DNA of 64,000 nt from Flavobacteriales bacterium (lineage in GTDB: Bacteria > Bacteroidota > Bacteroidia > Flavobacteriales_D > Crocinitomicaceae), in the NCBI GenBank assembly GCA_947460825.1, contig CANHHA010000007.1:1-64000 (forward strand), given 5' to 3'. Under the pieces are notes generated by a model that did no database searches, had not been told where the DNA came from, and worked only from the letters and a program-made list of their open reading frames with translations. Shown here piece after piece: positions 18,705 to 27,982 of this stretch. How positions within the stretch are numbered: the first letter of the stretch is position 1; every line of letters begins with the position of its first letter. The position numbers and the translations under genes are program-made.

Positions 18705-20963
18705 ATGAAATACCTTAGTTTAATTCTACTTTGTTCGCTAACGCACCTTTTTTCTGCTCAAGGCTTATACGACAAAAATACGGTCCAAACGGTCGAAGTA
18801 TTCTTCGCACAAGCCAATTGGGATGCTTTATTGGATAACCTTGCACAAACTACGGAGGATTATTTATTAGCCGATTCTGCAAGAATAAATGGTGTTGTGT
18901 TTGATTCGGTAGGGGTAAAGTATAAAGGGAATAGCTCGTATAACTCAAGTAATAACAAAAATCCACTGCATATAAACCTGGATTGGGTTCATAGTAATAA
19001 CGATTATCAAGGTTATACCTCTTTAAAGCTTCAAAACTTATATATGGATCCATCCATGATTAGAGAAGTGCTTTCCTATGCAATCCTTGAAAATTATATG
19101 GATTGTCCGAAATCGAATTTCGCCAATGTATACATTAACGGTACGCTTAGAGGCCTGTATTCAAGTGCAGAAAGTATAGATGATCGGTTCAATACCAATC
19201 ATTATTATGACCAGGAAGGATCTTTTTTTAAATGTAATCCCATCGGTGGGGCAGGACCAGGGGGCGGAACATCCCCTGATTTGAAATACATAAACGCTGA
19301 TACCACAGCATATGCCACTGGGTATGAATTGAAATCAGCCTATGGGTGGACAAACTTAGTAGACATGATTAATACCTTGAATAATAATTTTTCGGTGATT
19401 GAAGATAAATTGGATTTAGATCGTGCCATTTGGATGTTGGCATTTAACAATGTGTTAGTGAATTTAGATTCTTACAACGGTGCATTTCGTCAAAATTATT
19501 ATTTATATCGCGACATAAATAATCGGTTTGTTCCAACGGTTTGGGACTTAAATATGAGTTTCAACAGTTTCCCAGGAGGAACAGGTTCAGGTTCCGGAGG
19601 TCCAACCTTGGATCCTATGTCCAACAGTAATTCTAATAATCATCCATTGATTAAAAAAATCTTAGCTGATCCAATGTATAAACGAATGTATATGGCCCAT
19701 GTTCGAACGATGGTTCAAGAAATGTTTACCTCCAATTGGTATATAACACAGGCAAATACCTTGAGAAATACAATTGATTCCTATGTTCAAGCGGACCCGT
19801 TTAAGTTTTATACATATACCCAATACCAAAATAGTTTAACTACTGCGGTTACCGGAGGGGGTGGGCCTGGAGGAGGTAATTCAATCCCTGGAATTCAAAC
19901 CCTAATGAATGGTCGAGTTGCGTATTTCAGTACGAACCAAAATTACACCTTGGTAGCACCAACCATTAACAGTTATGCTGCATCAAATCCAACACCGGTA
20001 TTTAATGAGACATTCTTTATCACATCTGCTGTTACCAATGAAACCGCTGTATATATAGGGTATCGCACCTCCCATGAACTTCGATTTACCCGCATTCCTA
20101 TGTTCGACGATGGAAATCATGGAGATGGAGCAGCTGGAGATCACACCTACGGCGCTTCCGTTATTGCAAACGGTCCCATCTTCGAATATTACATCTATGC
20201 CGATAATGCCAACGCTGGATTGTTTAGTCCGCAGCGGGCTGAGCATGAATTTCATTCACTGGATTTGAATATCCCTGCACCAACTGTGGGGCAAGTTCAA
20301 ATTAATGAAGCCATGTCAGACAATGAATTAACACATGATGACCCCTATGGCGAGTCGAATGACTGGGTGGAATTACACAACACCACTGCTAATGCTTTGG
20401 ATTTATCTGGCCTGTACTTGAGTGATGATGTTATTGCGCCTCAAAAATGGATGATACCATCAAATACCGTAATCCTCCCGAATGACTATTTAATCATTTG
20501 GACCGATAATGACACGCTGCAAACAACCGGCTTGCACACCAATTTTAAGCTGGGCGCTACAGGTGATTATGTTCGTCTATCCAATGGAATAACAATCCTT
20601 GATCAAGTAACGCTTCCTGCATTGTTAACGGATGAATCCTATGCGCGCTGTCCAGAAACAGGCGTCGTGTTTGACTATGCGGCTCCAACGTTTGATGCCA
20701 TGAACAATTGTTTTGCCGGTACTGAACCGATTTCATTTGAACCGATACTCTATCCGAATCCAGCAAGTGATATGGTAAATCTTAAGCTTACACAGCAAGC
20801 TCACATTGAAGTGATGGATATGAATGGAAGGGAAGTCTTCACTGAAGGTAATGCCATTGGATTGATTCAGCTCACAACATCGGCATGGACCAATGGGCTT
20901 TATATAGTGGTTATTCGCGATAATCAAGGTGAAACACATTGCTTAAAGTTAATTAAGCAATAA
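18705..20963 (+). CDS. CotH kinase family protein with lamin-tail domain and T9SS C-terminal sorting domain
   Basis: 752 aa; 'VGVKYKGNSSYNSSNNKNPLHINLD', 'LKLQNLYMDPSMIREVLSY', 'PTVWDLNMSF'; lamin-tail 'INEAMSDNELTHDDPYGESNDWVELHNTT'; CTD 'EPILYPNPASDMVNLKL'. Confidence 0.88.
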   Translation: MKYLSLILLCSLTHLFSAQGLYDKNTVQTVEVFFAQANWDALLDNLAQTTEDYLLADSARINGVVFDSVGVKYKGNSSYNSSNNKNPLHINLDWVHSNNDYQGYTSLKLQNLYMDPSMIREVLSYAILENYMDCPKSNFANVYINGTLRGLYSSAESIDDRFNTNHYYDQEGSFFKCNPIGGAGPGGGTSPDLKYINADTTAYATGYELKSAYGWTNLVDMINTLNNNFSVIEDKLDLDRAIWMLAFNNVLVNLDSYNGAFRQNYYLYRDINNRFVPTVWDLNMSFNSFPGGTGSGSGGPTLDPMSNSNSNNHPLIKKILADPMYKRMYMAHVRTMVQEMFTSNWYITQANTLRNTIDSYVQADPFKFYTYTQYQNSLTTAVTGGGGPGGGNSIPGIQTLMNGRVAYFSTNQNYTLVAPTINSYAASNPTPVFNETFFITSAVTNETAVYIGYRTSHELRFTRIPMFDDGNHGDGAAGDHTYGASVIANGPIFEYYIYADNANAGLFSPQRAEHEFHSLDLNIPAPTVGQVQINEAMSDNELTHDDPYGESNDWVELHNTTANALDLSGLYLSDDVIAPQKWMIPSNTVILPNDYLIIWTDNDTLQTTGLHTNFKLGATGDYVRLSNGITILDQVTLPALLTDESYARCPETGVVFDYAAPTFDAMNNCFAGTEPISFEPILYPNPASDMVNLKLTQQAHIEVMDMNGREVFTEGNAIGLIQLTTSAWTNGLYIVVIRDNQGETHCLKLIKQ

Positions 20964-21329
20964 CTATTCTTGTGCTAAATGGTTCTGAATCATCTGCACC
21001 ACTAAATGGCGTTGATGAATTTCTCTCAGGTAGAATTGATTTACTTTCTTCGAAATAAATTTACGTTTACTGTAACCAAAAGTAAGAACCCCAAAGGCTT
21101 TTCGGATAAAGTTTAAATTAGGAGAATAATCTAAATCCATACGACCAATGGCTTGTAGCTCTTCATTAATTCCTGGGCTTAAATCCATTTTAATGGCTTG
21201 CTGACGAATGCCTTCAATAAGGGTGTCGTAACGCTCCAATTTGATTCGCTCGTAGGTTCTGGTTTTCAAAAACCGTGTGTACTGAAAGTCTGCATCGGTG
21301 AACGCATGAAATAATTCTTCGATTGTCAT
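20964..21329 (-). CDS. Hypothetical protein
   Basis: 121-aa ORF filling the gap between the CotH-like gene and rimO; Lys/Arg-rich; no recognised family. Confidence 0.6.
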   Translation of the reverse strand: MTIEELFHAFTDADFQYTRFLKTRTYERIKLERYDTLIEGIRQQAIKMDLSPGINEELQAIGRMDLDYSPNLNFIRKAFGVLTFGYSKRKFISKKVNQFYLREIHQRHLVVQMIQNHLAQE

Positions 21330-21409
21330 AATTGAATGTGGACCGCAAATGTAATAAAAGGAATAGAATAGGGCATGTTTTACACTCCAATTGTCTAATT
21401 TTACACCCT

Positions 21410-22720
21410 ATGAAAACGAAATCAACCCGAAAAAATAAGGTCAACGTAGTAACACTCGGATGTTCTAAAAACACCTTTGATTCGGAAATTATGATGGCTC
21501 AACTCAAGGCGAATAGTTTTGACGTCGGTCATGAACGAAACGAGGAATCGGAGATTGTAATAATCAACACCTGTGGTTTTATCGATAACGCTAAACAAGA
21601 GTCAATTGATACCATTCTTCAGTATGTAAACGCGAAACAACAGGGTTTAGTGGACAAAGTCTACGTGACCGGTTGCCTCTCAGAGCGTTACCGAAGCGAT
21701 TTGGAACAAGAAATCCCCGAGGTTGATGCATATTTTGGAACGCGTGAATTACCAAGGTTATTAAAAACGCTCAAAGCAGATTATAAATATGAGTTGGTTG
21801 GAGAACGTTTACTTACCACGCCAAATCATTATGCGTACTTTAAAATCGCAGAAGGCTGTGATCGTCCATGTTCCTTTTGTGCCATCCCTTTGATGCGCGG
21901 ACAGCATGTGTCAACACCCATGGATCAATTAATTAAGAATGCCACTCAATTAGCGAAACAAGGGGTAAAAGAGCTCTTGTTGATTGCACAAGATTTGACC
22001 TATTACGGCTTAGATATTTACAAGAAACGGAACCTAGCTGAATTAGTAGATAAATTATCAGATATTGAAGGAATTGAATGGATTAGGCTGCATTACGCCT
22101 TTCCTGCTGGGTTTCCCATGGATGTGTTAGACGTGATGCGTGACCGTTCCAATGTATGTAATTACTTGGATATTCCATTGCAACACGGGTCTACGGCGAT
22201 GCTTAAAGCAATGCGCAGAGGCATTACCCGCGAAAAAACGGAGGAATTAATTGATGCGATACGACAGAAAGTCCCTGGCATTGCGTTGCGAACAACCTTG
22301 ATTGCTGGATTTCCTGGGGAAACAGCACAGGATTTCGAAGAAATGATGGGATTTGTTGAACGTAGTCGTTTTGACCGACTGGGAATCTTTACCTATTCCC
22401 ATGAAGACAATACGCATGCCTTTTCAATGACGGATGATGTGCCCGATGCGGTAAAACAACAGCGCGCAGATGCGGTTATGGAACTGCAATCCGGTATTAG
22501 TTATGAACTGAATCAAGCAAAGATTGGAAATACCTATAAAACATTGTTTGATCGGGTGGAAGGGGATTACTTTGTCGGAAGAACCGAATTCGATTCTCCT
22601 GAGGTGGATAATGAAGTTCGAGTAAAACGAACACCTTCCTTATATGTGCCAATTGGCGCATTTTCTCAAGTAAAAATCACCTCGGCAGATCATTATGATT
22701 TGTATGGTGACATATTGTGA
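21410..22720 (+). CDS. rimO: Ribosomal protein S12 methylthiotransferase RimO
   Basis: 'KVNVVTLGCSKNTFDSEIMMAQL', radical SAM 'AEGCDRPCSFCAIPLMRG', TRAM-like C-terminus. Start taken as ATG 21410 (MKTKSTRK) rather than track start 21332. Confidence 0.95.
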   Translation: MKTKSTRKNKVNVVTLGCSKNTFDSEIMMAQLKANSFDVGHERNEESEIVIINTCGFIDNAKQESIDTILQYVNAKQQGLVDKVYVTGCLSERYRSDLEQEIPEVDAYFGTRELPRLLKTLKADYKYELVGERLLTTPNHYAYFKIAEGCDRPCSFCAIPLMRGQHVSTPMDQLIKNATQLAKQGVKELLLIAQDLTYYGLDIYKKRNLAELVDKLSDIEGIEWIRLHYAFPAGFPMDVLDVMRDRSNVCNYLDIPLQHGSTAMLKAMRRGITREKTEELIDAIRQKVPGIALRTTLIAGFPGETAQDFEEMMGFVERSRFDRLGIFTYSHEDNTHAFSMTDDVPDAVKQQRADAVMELQSGISYELNQAKIGNTYKTLFDRVEGDYFVGRTEFDSPEVDNEVRVKRTPSLYVPIGAFSQVKITSADHYDLYGDIL

Positions 22721-22752
22721 TTAGATTTACTAATAATTAAACAAATAAAAAC

Positions 22753-23895
22753 ATGAAAAATCTGTTATCACTCACTGTTCTTTCAATGCTTTTAGTATTG
22801 AATAATGCGTGGGCACAACCTGTATCGCCCCTTACTGTAATTGATGCTTCAAGTCCAAATGCCTGTGACGGTTCGGCATCCATCACGAATCCAAATATTG
22901 TTATTACCAATACTATTGTTTGGTACTCGAACGGCGCGATTTTAGCGCAAGGGGTAACCAGTGTTTCTAACCTTTGTGCAGGAACGTATGGCGTGTATTA
23001 TACAACCTTCATTGATTCTGTTACGGCAACCTTTGTAATTTCGGGGAATCCATGCAACAGTTTGCAGGCGGTAATCACGGGGACAGCTGCAAGTTCTCCA
23101 AATGCATTCGATGGATCAGCTTCAGTAACTGCTGTTGGCGGTTCTGCACCGTACGTATACAATTGGAGTATTGGGTCTGTGTCAAGTACAATTAATGGGC
23201 TTGGTGTTGGCGTTTATACCTGCTGTGTTACGGATATGAATGGCTGTGTGAGCTGCGATAGTTTTACCGTTTCGGCGACCATAAATCCAGGAAATGACAC
23301 CGTTTTTATAATTAACAACAATAACATTCCGAACGTAATGGATTCGCTTGGAATGCAACAAGTGCTTGATTGCAGCATAGATTACAATGCCATTGGTGCA
23401 GCCTTTATTTCTGGTTCCCAGTATGTTCCAAGCGGTAACCCAAATGCGCTAGATAGCATTTATCTTACTTGGCAAGTATATGATACCTTGGTGCCTGCCA
23501 ATGTAATGGCGACGTATGTGGTTGGATATTCTTTATTCCCTCCATTAGCGCAATCCTACACCGCAAGTTTAGAGATTCATTGCCCGCAGAAGAATACGAA
23601 TTATAATACCTTACTAGTAATCGATCAATTCTATACGTCACAATTGGGAATAACGGAACCTACGTTCGTACCAAGCATTTGCGTTCAGGACGGATGTGCA
23701 TCGGTAGCGCTAGGAGCAAGTTCTCGTGGCACATTAACCGTTTATTCGATTAGCGGAAGCAAAATGACTTCACAGAACGTGATGGAGGTTTCCAACGCGC
23801 AAATTCCGGTTTCTTCATGGAGCACGGGCGTTTACTTCTTGCATTACACCCTAAGTTCTGGTGCTCAGGGCGTGGTGCGTTTTGTGAAGGAGTAG
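22753..23895 (+). CDS. Secreted protein with SprB-like repeat segment and T9SS-like C-terminus
   Basis: 380 aa, signal peptide; 'SSPNAFDGSASVTAVGGSAPYVYNWS' (SprB-repeat type) and C-terminal 'LTVYSISGSKMTSQNV...STGVYFLHYTLSSGAQGVVRFVKE'. Confidence 0.75.
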   Translation: MKNLLSLTVLSMLLVLNNAWAQPVSPLTVIDASSPNACDGSASITNPNIVITNTIVWYSNGAILAQGVTSVSNLCAGTYGVYYTTFIDSVTATFVISGNPCNSLQAVITGTAASSPNAFDGSASVTAVGGSAPYVYNWSIGSVSSTINGLGVGVYTCCVTDMNGCVSCDSFTVSATINPGNDTVFIINNNNIPNVMDSLGMQQVLDCSIDYNAIGAAFISGSQYVPSGNPNALDSIYLTWQVYDTLVPANVMATYVVGYSLFPPLAQSYTASLEIHCPQKNTNYNTLLVIDQFYTSQLGITEPTFVPSICVQDGCASVALGASSRGTLTVYSISGSKMTSQNVMEVSNAQIPVSSWSTGVYFLHYTLSSGAQGVVRFVKE

Positions 23896-23986
23896 TTTAA
23901 TGAATTATATATTTCTATATATTTAAAATATTTATTTACATTAGTTCTGTTCTTATAGTTTTATAGTACATTTTAATCCAGGAGTT

Positions 23987-25528
23987 ATGCGATTTACCTT
24001 TTTAGTGCTTTTATTATTTCCGATATTATTGTTTGGTCAGGATTATTACATCATTAAGAATTCTAAAAAGACTCAAAGTATTTTTAATTTGGATGATGAT
24101 AACTCATTAATGAGTATTTTGCTACGTAATAAATGGGTTTTTGGTCCAAGCGGAGCTATTTACAACGATGAACTAAATAATCCTGAAGGGTTTAGTACAG
24201 GTCACTATACTTTAACCTTTGAGGGGTCTCCCTGGCAGGGAATATTCCAAGGTGTGCAAATAGAATATTATACGGATTTTCAGCATTTTGAATCATTTGA
24301 TAGTTGGGTAAATAATTATGTTCAACGTGATTTTGATGTTATGGGTGTTGGTCCTAATTGGATGCCTGATATTTTAATGCAAAAATGGGATCCTGAATTT
24401 GAAGCTGCGTGGTATGTGGCAAATAAGTCTGCGAATGAGAGCGGATCTGATGTTGTAATTAATAGCCTACCCAAAGTTATGTATTTTGATTTTAGAAATA
24501 TTGATGCGATAATTGTTAAGAAAAATTCAAAGGATAGCACGTATCGTAACTCAGATGGTACCTTTTCTGCTATAGCAAGACCAAATGATAGAATTTATTT
24601 TGTTCAAAAGTCGGAAATGAAGGATAAATGGGAAGTTGTTTACAATGCTTCTCTTGAAGATGTTTTGATGTTGAAAGCTAATTTCAATAGTAATTGTCGA
24701 CAATCGTCTTATGAACCAGTTTCAGATTACGTTGAATTAAAAGGTGTCACAAAGGATAATGTAATTACGATGATGCGGCAATTGCAAATGGAGGAAATGA
24801 ACAAGCAGGATGGCAGTCCTTTGAAAATTATTGATTCACATCAAAAACGTGAAACTGAAATTGGTAAATTGTATTCAGAACCTTTAGTTGGGTTTTATCA
24901 AGGTCAAGAAATTTGGTATATGACAGATTTTCGAAACTATACAACACATGAAGATTGGATAAACTTTTATATGAATAGTGATTATGATGCTCTTATGATT
25001 GGCGAAAAATGGTTCCCCACTCATAACCTATATTTATCGGATACTTCAGTTAAAAAGGCTTGGGATAAGGCTATGGAAAAGGCTATTACTACTGGCACAG
25101 ATCAGCCAATTATAATGGAAAAAACGGCTGTATTTTGGAATGAAGTGTTAAATCCCGCGGTTTATTTACAAATGGAAATTATAAAAGGTGAACATAGTTT
25201 TAATAAAATTGCTAGGAATATTTTGATTTGTAGATCCGTGGGGCCAGACTTAGGACAAATATATTTCGATAGGGAAGAAAGGATTAATTCGGGTGTTGTA
25301 CCTGCACTCGTTTTCAAATTAGATTTATTTAAGTATGATGGCAATACATTATCTAAAAGAGATTCGCTGGTTGATAAAAGGAATTCAATGTTGAATAGTA
25401 TAATCAGTACTTACGGTAAAATTAATTTCAATTACGAATGGGAAAAGATCTTCTTCAATAAATCTTTATTACTACCATTCAGCAAAGAACAACTTTCTTT
25501 CAAATTAGTAAACGGACCAATCGATTAA
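23987..25528 (+). CDS. Hypothetical secreted protein with two internally duplicated domains
   Basis: 513 aa, signal peptide MRFTFLVLLLFPILLFGQ; internal repeats at residues ~80-178 and ~299-400. Confidence 0.75.
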   Translation: MRFTFLVLLLFPILLFGQDYYIIKNSKKTQSIFNLDDDNSLMSILLRNKWVFGPSGAIYNDELNNPEGFSTGHYTLTFEGSPWQGIFQGVQIEYYTDFQHFESFDSWVNNYVQRDFDVMGVGPNWMPDILMQKWDPEFEAAWYVANKSANESGSDVVINSLPKVMYFDFRNIDAIIVKKNSKDSTYRNSDGTFSAIARPNDRIYFVQKSEMKDKWEVVYNASLEDVLMLKANFNSNCRQSSYEPVSDYVELKGVTKDNVITMMRQLQMEEMNKQDGSPLKIIDSHQKRETEIGKLYSEPLVGFYQGQEIWYMTDFRNYTTHEDWINFYMNSDYDALMIGEKWFPTHNLYLSDTSVKKAWDKAMEKAITTGTDQPIIMEKTAVFWNEVLNPAVYLQMEIIKGEHSFNKIARNILICRSVGPDLGQIYFDREERINSGVVPALVFKLDLFKYDGNTLSKRDSLVDKRNSMLNSIISTYGKINFNYEWEKIFFNKSLLLPFSKEQLSFKLVNGPID

Positions 25529-25609
25529 TTCTTTGATTCGAAGAGTTTTAATTTGTCGAATTTTATTGGTTGAGAACCTTTGTTTGGTTTTATTAGCTAC
25601 GGAATTGTC

Positions 25610-26312
25610 AAAGCATCCTGGGTCGGACAGTATAGATGTTGGATATTTGTGTATAACCTTGGACTCCATCGGAGTCCGATAGTTTACAGTATAATCGTCC
25701 CCAACAAAGCGACTCCATAGGAGTCGAATGTTTCACCTGTAATTGAATACAAATAAGCTGCTCCACGGGGTTGAAGATACAACAAGGCATCAGTGAATCG
25801 AATGTTGGCTGTGCTTTGTTCGAGCCCGCTGGGGTCGGGCAGTATAGGTATTGGATATTTGTGTATAACCTTGGACTCCAGCGGAGTCCGATAGTTTACA
25901 GTATAATCGTCCCCAACAAAGCGACTCCATAGGAGTCGAATGTTTCACCTATAATTGAATACAGATAAGCTGCTCCAGGGAGTTGAAGATTGAACAAGGC
26001 ATCTGTGAATCGAATGTTGGCTGTGCTGTATTCGACCCCGCTGGGGTCGTGAAGTATTGGTAATGGATCTAATATACAATCTAGAACTCCAGCGGAGTCC
26101 AGTGTTTCACCTGTAATTGAATACGAATGTGTTGCTCCACGGAGTTGAAGATTCAACAAGGCATCTGTGAATTGATTGTTGGTGTTGCTTTGTTCGACCC
26201 CGCTGGGGTCGCGAAGTATTGGTGATGGATGTTTGTGTATAACCTAGGACTCCAATGGAGTCCTATAGTTTAAAGTGCCATCGTCCCGAACAAAGCGACT
26301 CCATAGGAGTCG
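25610..26312. repeat. REP/BIME-like array A: ~212-bp units carrying three classes of short palindromes, no transposase in the array
   Basis: GGACTCC-N3-GGAGTCC at 25661-25677, 25873-25889, 26084-26100 (one mismatch), 26247-26263. CGACTCCATAGGAGTCG at 25710-25726, 25922-25938, 26296-26312. CGACCCCGCTGGGGTCG at 26033-26049 and 26195-26211, imperfect at 25821-25837. Linkers also repeat (gatagtttacagtataatcgtccccaacaaag; aatgtttcacctgtaattgaatac; ttgaagattcaacaaggcatctgtgaatcgaatgttggctgtgct). Confidence 0.93.
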
Positions 26313-26479
26313 AATGTTTTCCATGTCAATTATAATTAATTCTAAGAAGGGATTACGAGCACGCTCGTTTTCCGGGAATAGGGCTCAATCCAAGCATAAA
26401 GCCCACCTTGCATTTGCAAGGCTCGGACTTTTTTGTTTATTCCCTCACTCAAGTAAGCTTGGTTCGTTCCTAAACAAAA

Positions 26480-26505
26480 AAGTCCGCTTCTTTCGAAGTG
26501 GACTT
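26480..26505 (-). terminator. Intrinsic terminator downstream of tRNA-Lys
   Basis: Minus strand AAGTCCACTTC-GAAA-GAAGCGGACTT followed by TTTTGTTT (one internal mismatch). Confidence 0.65.
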
Positions 26506-26511
26506 ATTTTG

Positions 26512-26584
26512 TGATCCCGCTGGGATTCGAACCCAGGGCCCATACATTAAAAGTGTATTGCTCTACCAGCTGAGCTACGGAATC
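26512..26584 (-). tRNA. tRNA-Lys (anticodon TTT)
   Basis: Minus strand GATTCCGTAGCTCAGCTGGTAGAGCAATACACTTTTAATGTATGGGCCCTGGGTTCGAATCCCAGCGGGATCA: 7-bp acceptor stem (GATTCCG/CGGGATC, one G-T), D-loop, CTTTTAA anticodon loop, TTCGAATC T-loop; CCA not encoded. Confidence 0.95.
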
Positions 26585-26670
26585 GCTGATTTGAGGGTGC
26601 AAATATACCAAAAATATTCTTCTCGCAATCCTTTATTCGGTATTTTTGGTAAATATAATTATATACGCCG

Positions 26671-27186
26671 ATGCCTTTGTCGAAACACATATGTTTACTC
26701 GGGTTTATGGGGGCAGGGAAATCTACCCTTGGGACCGCCTTGGCGGAGCGCTTAAACGTTTCGTGGATTGACAGTGATCTGTGGATTGAGCAGACCCAAC
26801 AACGATCAATTCAAGAGATAATCACTGCGTTTGGTTGGCCGGCCTTTCGTGCCTTCGAACAGGAGTTCACGATGTCAATGGCTACCCAGGAGCCTTCTGT
26901 TATTTCTTGTGGTGGAGGATTTCCCTTAGCTAAAGAAAATTGGCTCTGGATTTCTCAGTACTGTACCTCCATATACCTTCAGGTGGATAGCGAACTGCTG
27001 TGTGAAAGGCTTTCAGTAGATCAAGGATCAAGACCCTTACTGGCGAATCTGAATCAAGAATCGCTTAAGTTATTCATTACTTCCGAATTGAAGCATAGAG
27101 AACCTATTTACGAGAAAGCAGATGTTATTGTAAATGGCAATGGTACGGCAGAGGAGACGATTTCTCTCCTGGAGACATTAATATAA
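26671..27186 (+). CDS. aroK: Shikimate kinase
   Basis: 171 aa; 'ICLLGFMGAGKSTLGTALAERLNVSWIDSDLWIEQ', 'VISCGGGFPL'. Confidence 0.92.
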   Translation: MPLSKHICLLGFMGAGKSTLGTALAERLNVSWIDSDLWIEQTQQRSIQEIITAFGWPAFRAFEQEFTMSMATQEPSVISCGGGFPLAKENWLWISQYCTSIYLQVDSELLCERLSVDQGSRPLLANLNQESLKLFITSELKHREPIYEKADVIVNGNGTAEETISLLETLI

Positions 27187-27852
27187 ATCGCGTCGATAAC
27201 CAAGTTGAAATAAAAAGTTTAAGCGAGAATAGGTGTGGCTATTTTCACCTGCACTATTATTAACAACATTTAATACCGAATAAGTTCCCGTAATGTCGAA
27301 GAAGAGGGTTCCTCTTACCGGTATGGTGTATTTAACACCTCCCTGTATCCCTAACGCTAAGTAGTAAATACTTCCTTTGGTTGGATTGGCATTCGGTAAC
27401 GTATATTTCCCCTCCCACTCATAGGTTTCCGTGTAATCTAATTTCGAGAACTTTGCGCTGGTAGTATTAATTCCTATCCCAAATACACTTCCTCCATACA
27501 GGGCCAATCCGTTGTCATAGTCATTGAGCATATACGATCGCGTTCCCCCTTCAATGAGAAAGGTATGGGATCGCACGTTGTATGGAACAGAAAGCGTATA
27601 TGGCGAAGTAGCCACATCAATGGCGGTCATATTAGCGTAACGTGTTGTGCTGTCTTGGTTTGGTAAAAAGGCTGAAGCTCTAACGAAAAAGGTTAAATCG
27701 CTAGACCGTGGTATTTCCAAACCCAGGTTGAATCCAAAAGATTTTTTTTGCGTACCAACGCCATTTAATATTCCTGTACCCCCAGAAATACTCATTTGAG
27801 CTTGGCTCGTTAAACAAAGGCTAGTAAACAATATTGCGATTAAAAACTTCAT
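27178..27852 (-). CDS. Outer-membrane beta-barrel-like hypothetical protein
   Basis: Signal peptide MKFLIAILFTSLCLTSQAQ from 27852; alternating aromatic/polar strands and C-terminal 'SRLNFLFQLGYRRDLY'. Confidence 0.65.
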   Translation of the reverse strand: MKFLIAILFTSLCLTSQAQMSISGGTGILNGVGTQKKSFGFNLGLEIPRSSDLTFFVRASAFLPNQDSTTRYANMTAIDVATSPYTLSVPYNVRSHTFLIEGGTRSYMLNDYDNGLALYGGSVFGIGINTTSAKFSKLDYTETYEWEGKYTLPNANPTKGSIYYLALGIQGGVKYTIPVRGTLFFDITGTYSVLNVVNNSAGENSHTYSRLNFLFQLGYRRDLY

Positions 27853-27982
27853 AATAATCCAGGTTCTCATAGACGTTATAACAAATGTAGTTCAGACACC
27901 TTGATTAAACAAGTTAATTCAATTTTAAGTTTTGTTAATGTTATTAAAATTATTGCGATGTTTTTTCTAACTTCGTTGTCGT

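Noticed and set aside
25608-26159. ORFs of 60 and 87 aa inside array A, and the 84-aa ORF at 63684-63938
   Set aside because: They run through palindromic repeat units and inherit their periodicity; no protein-like features.
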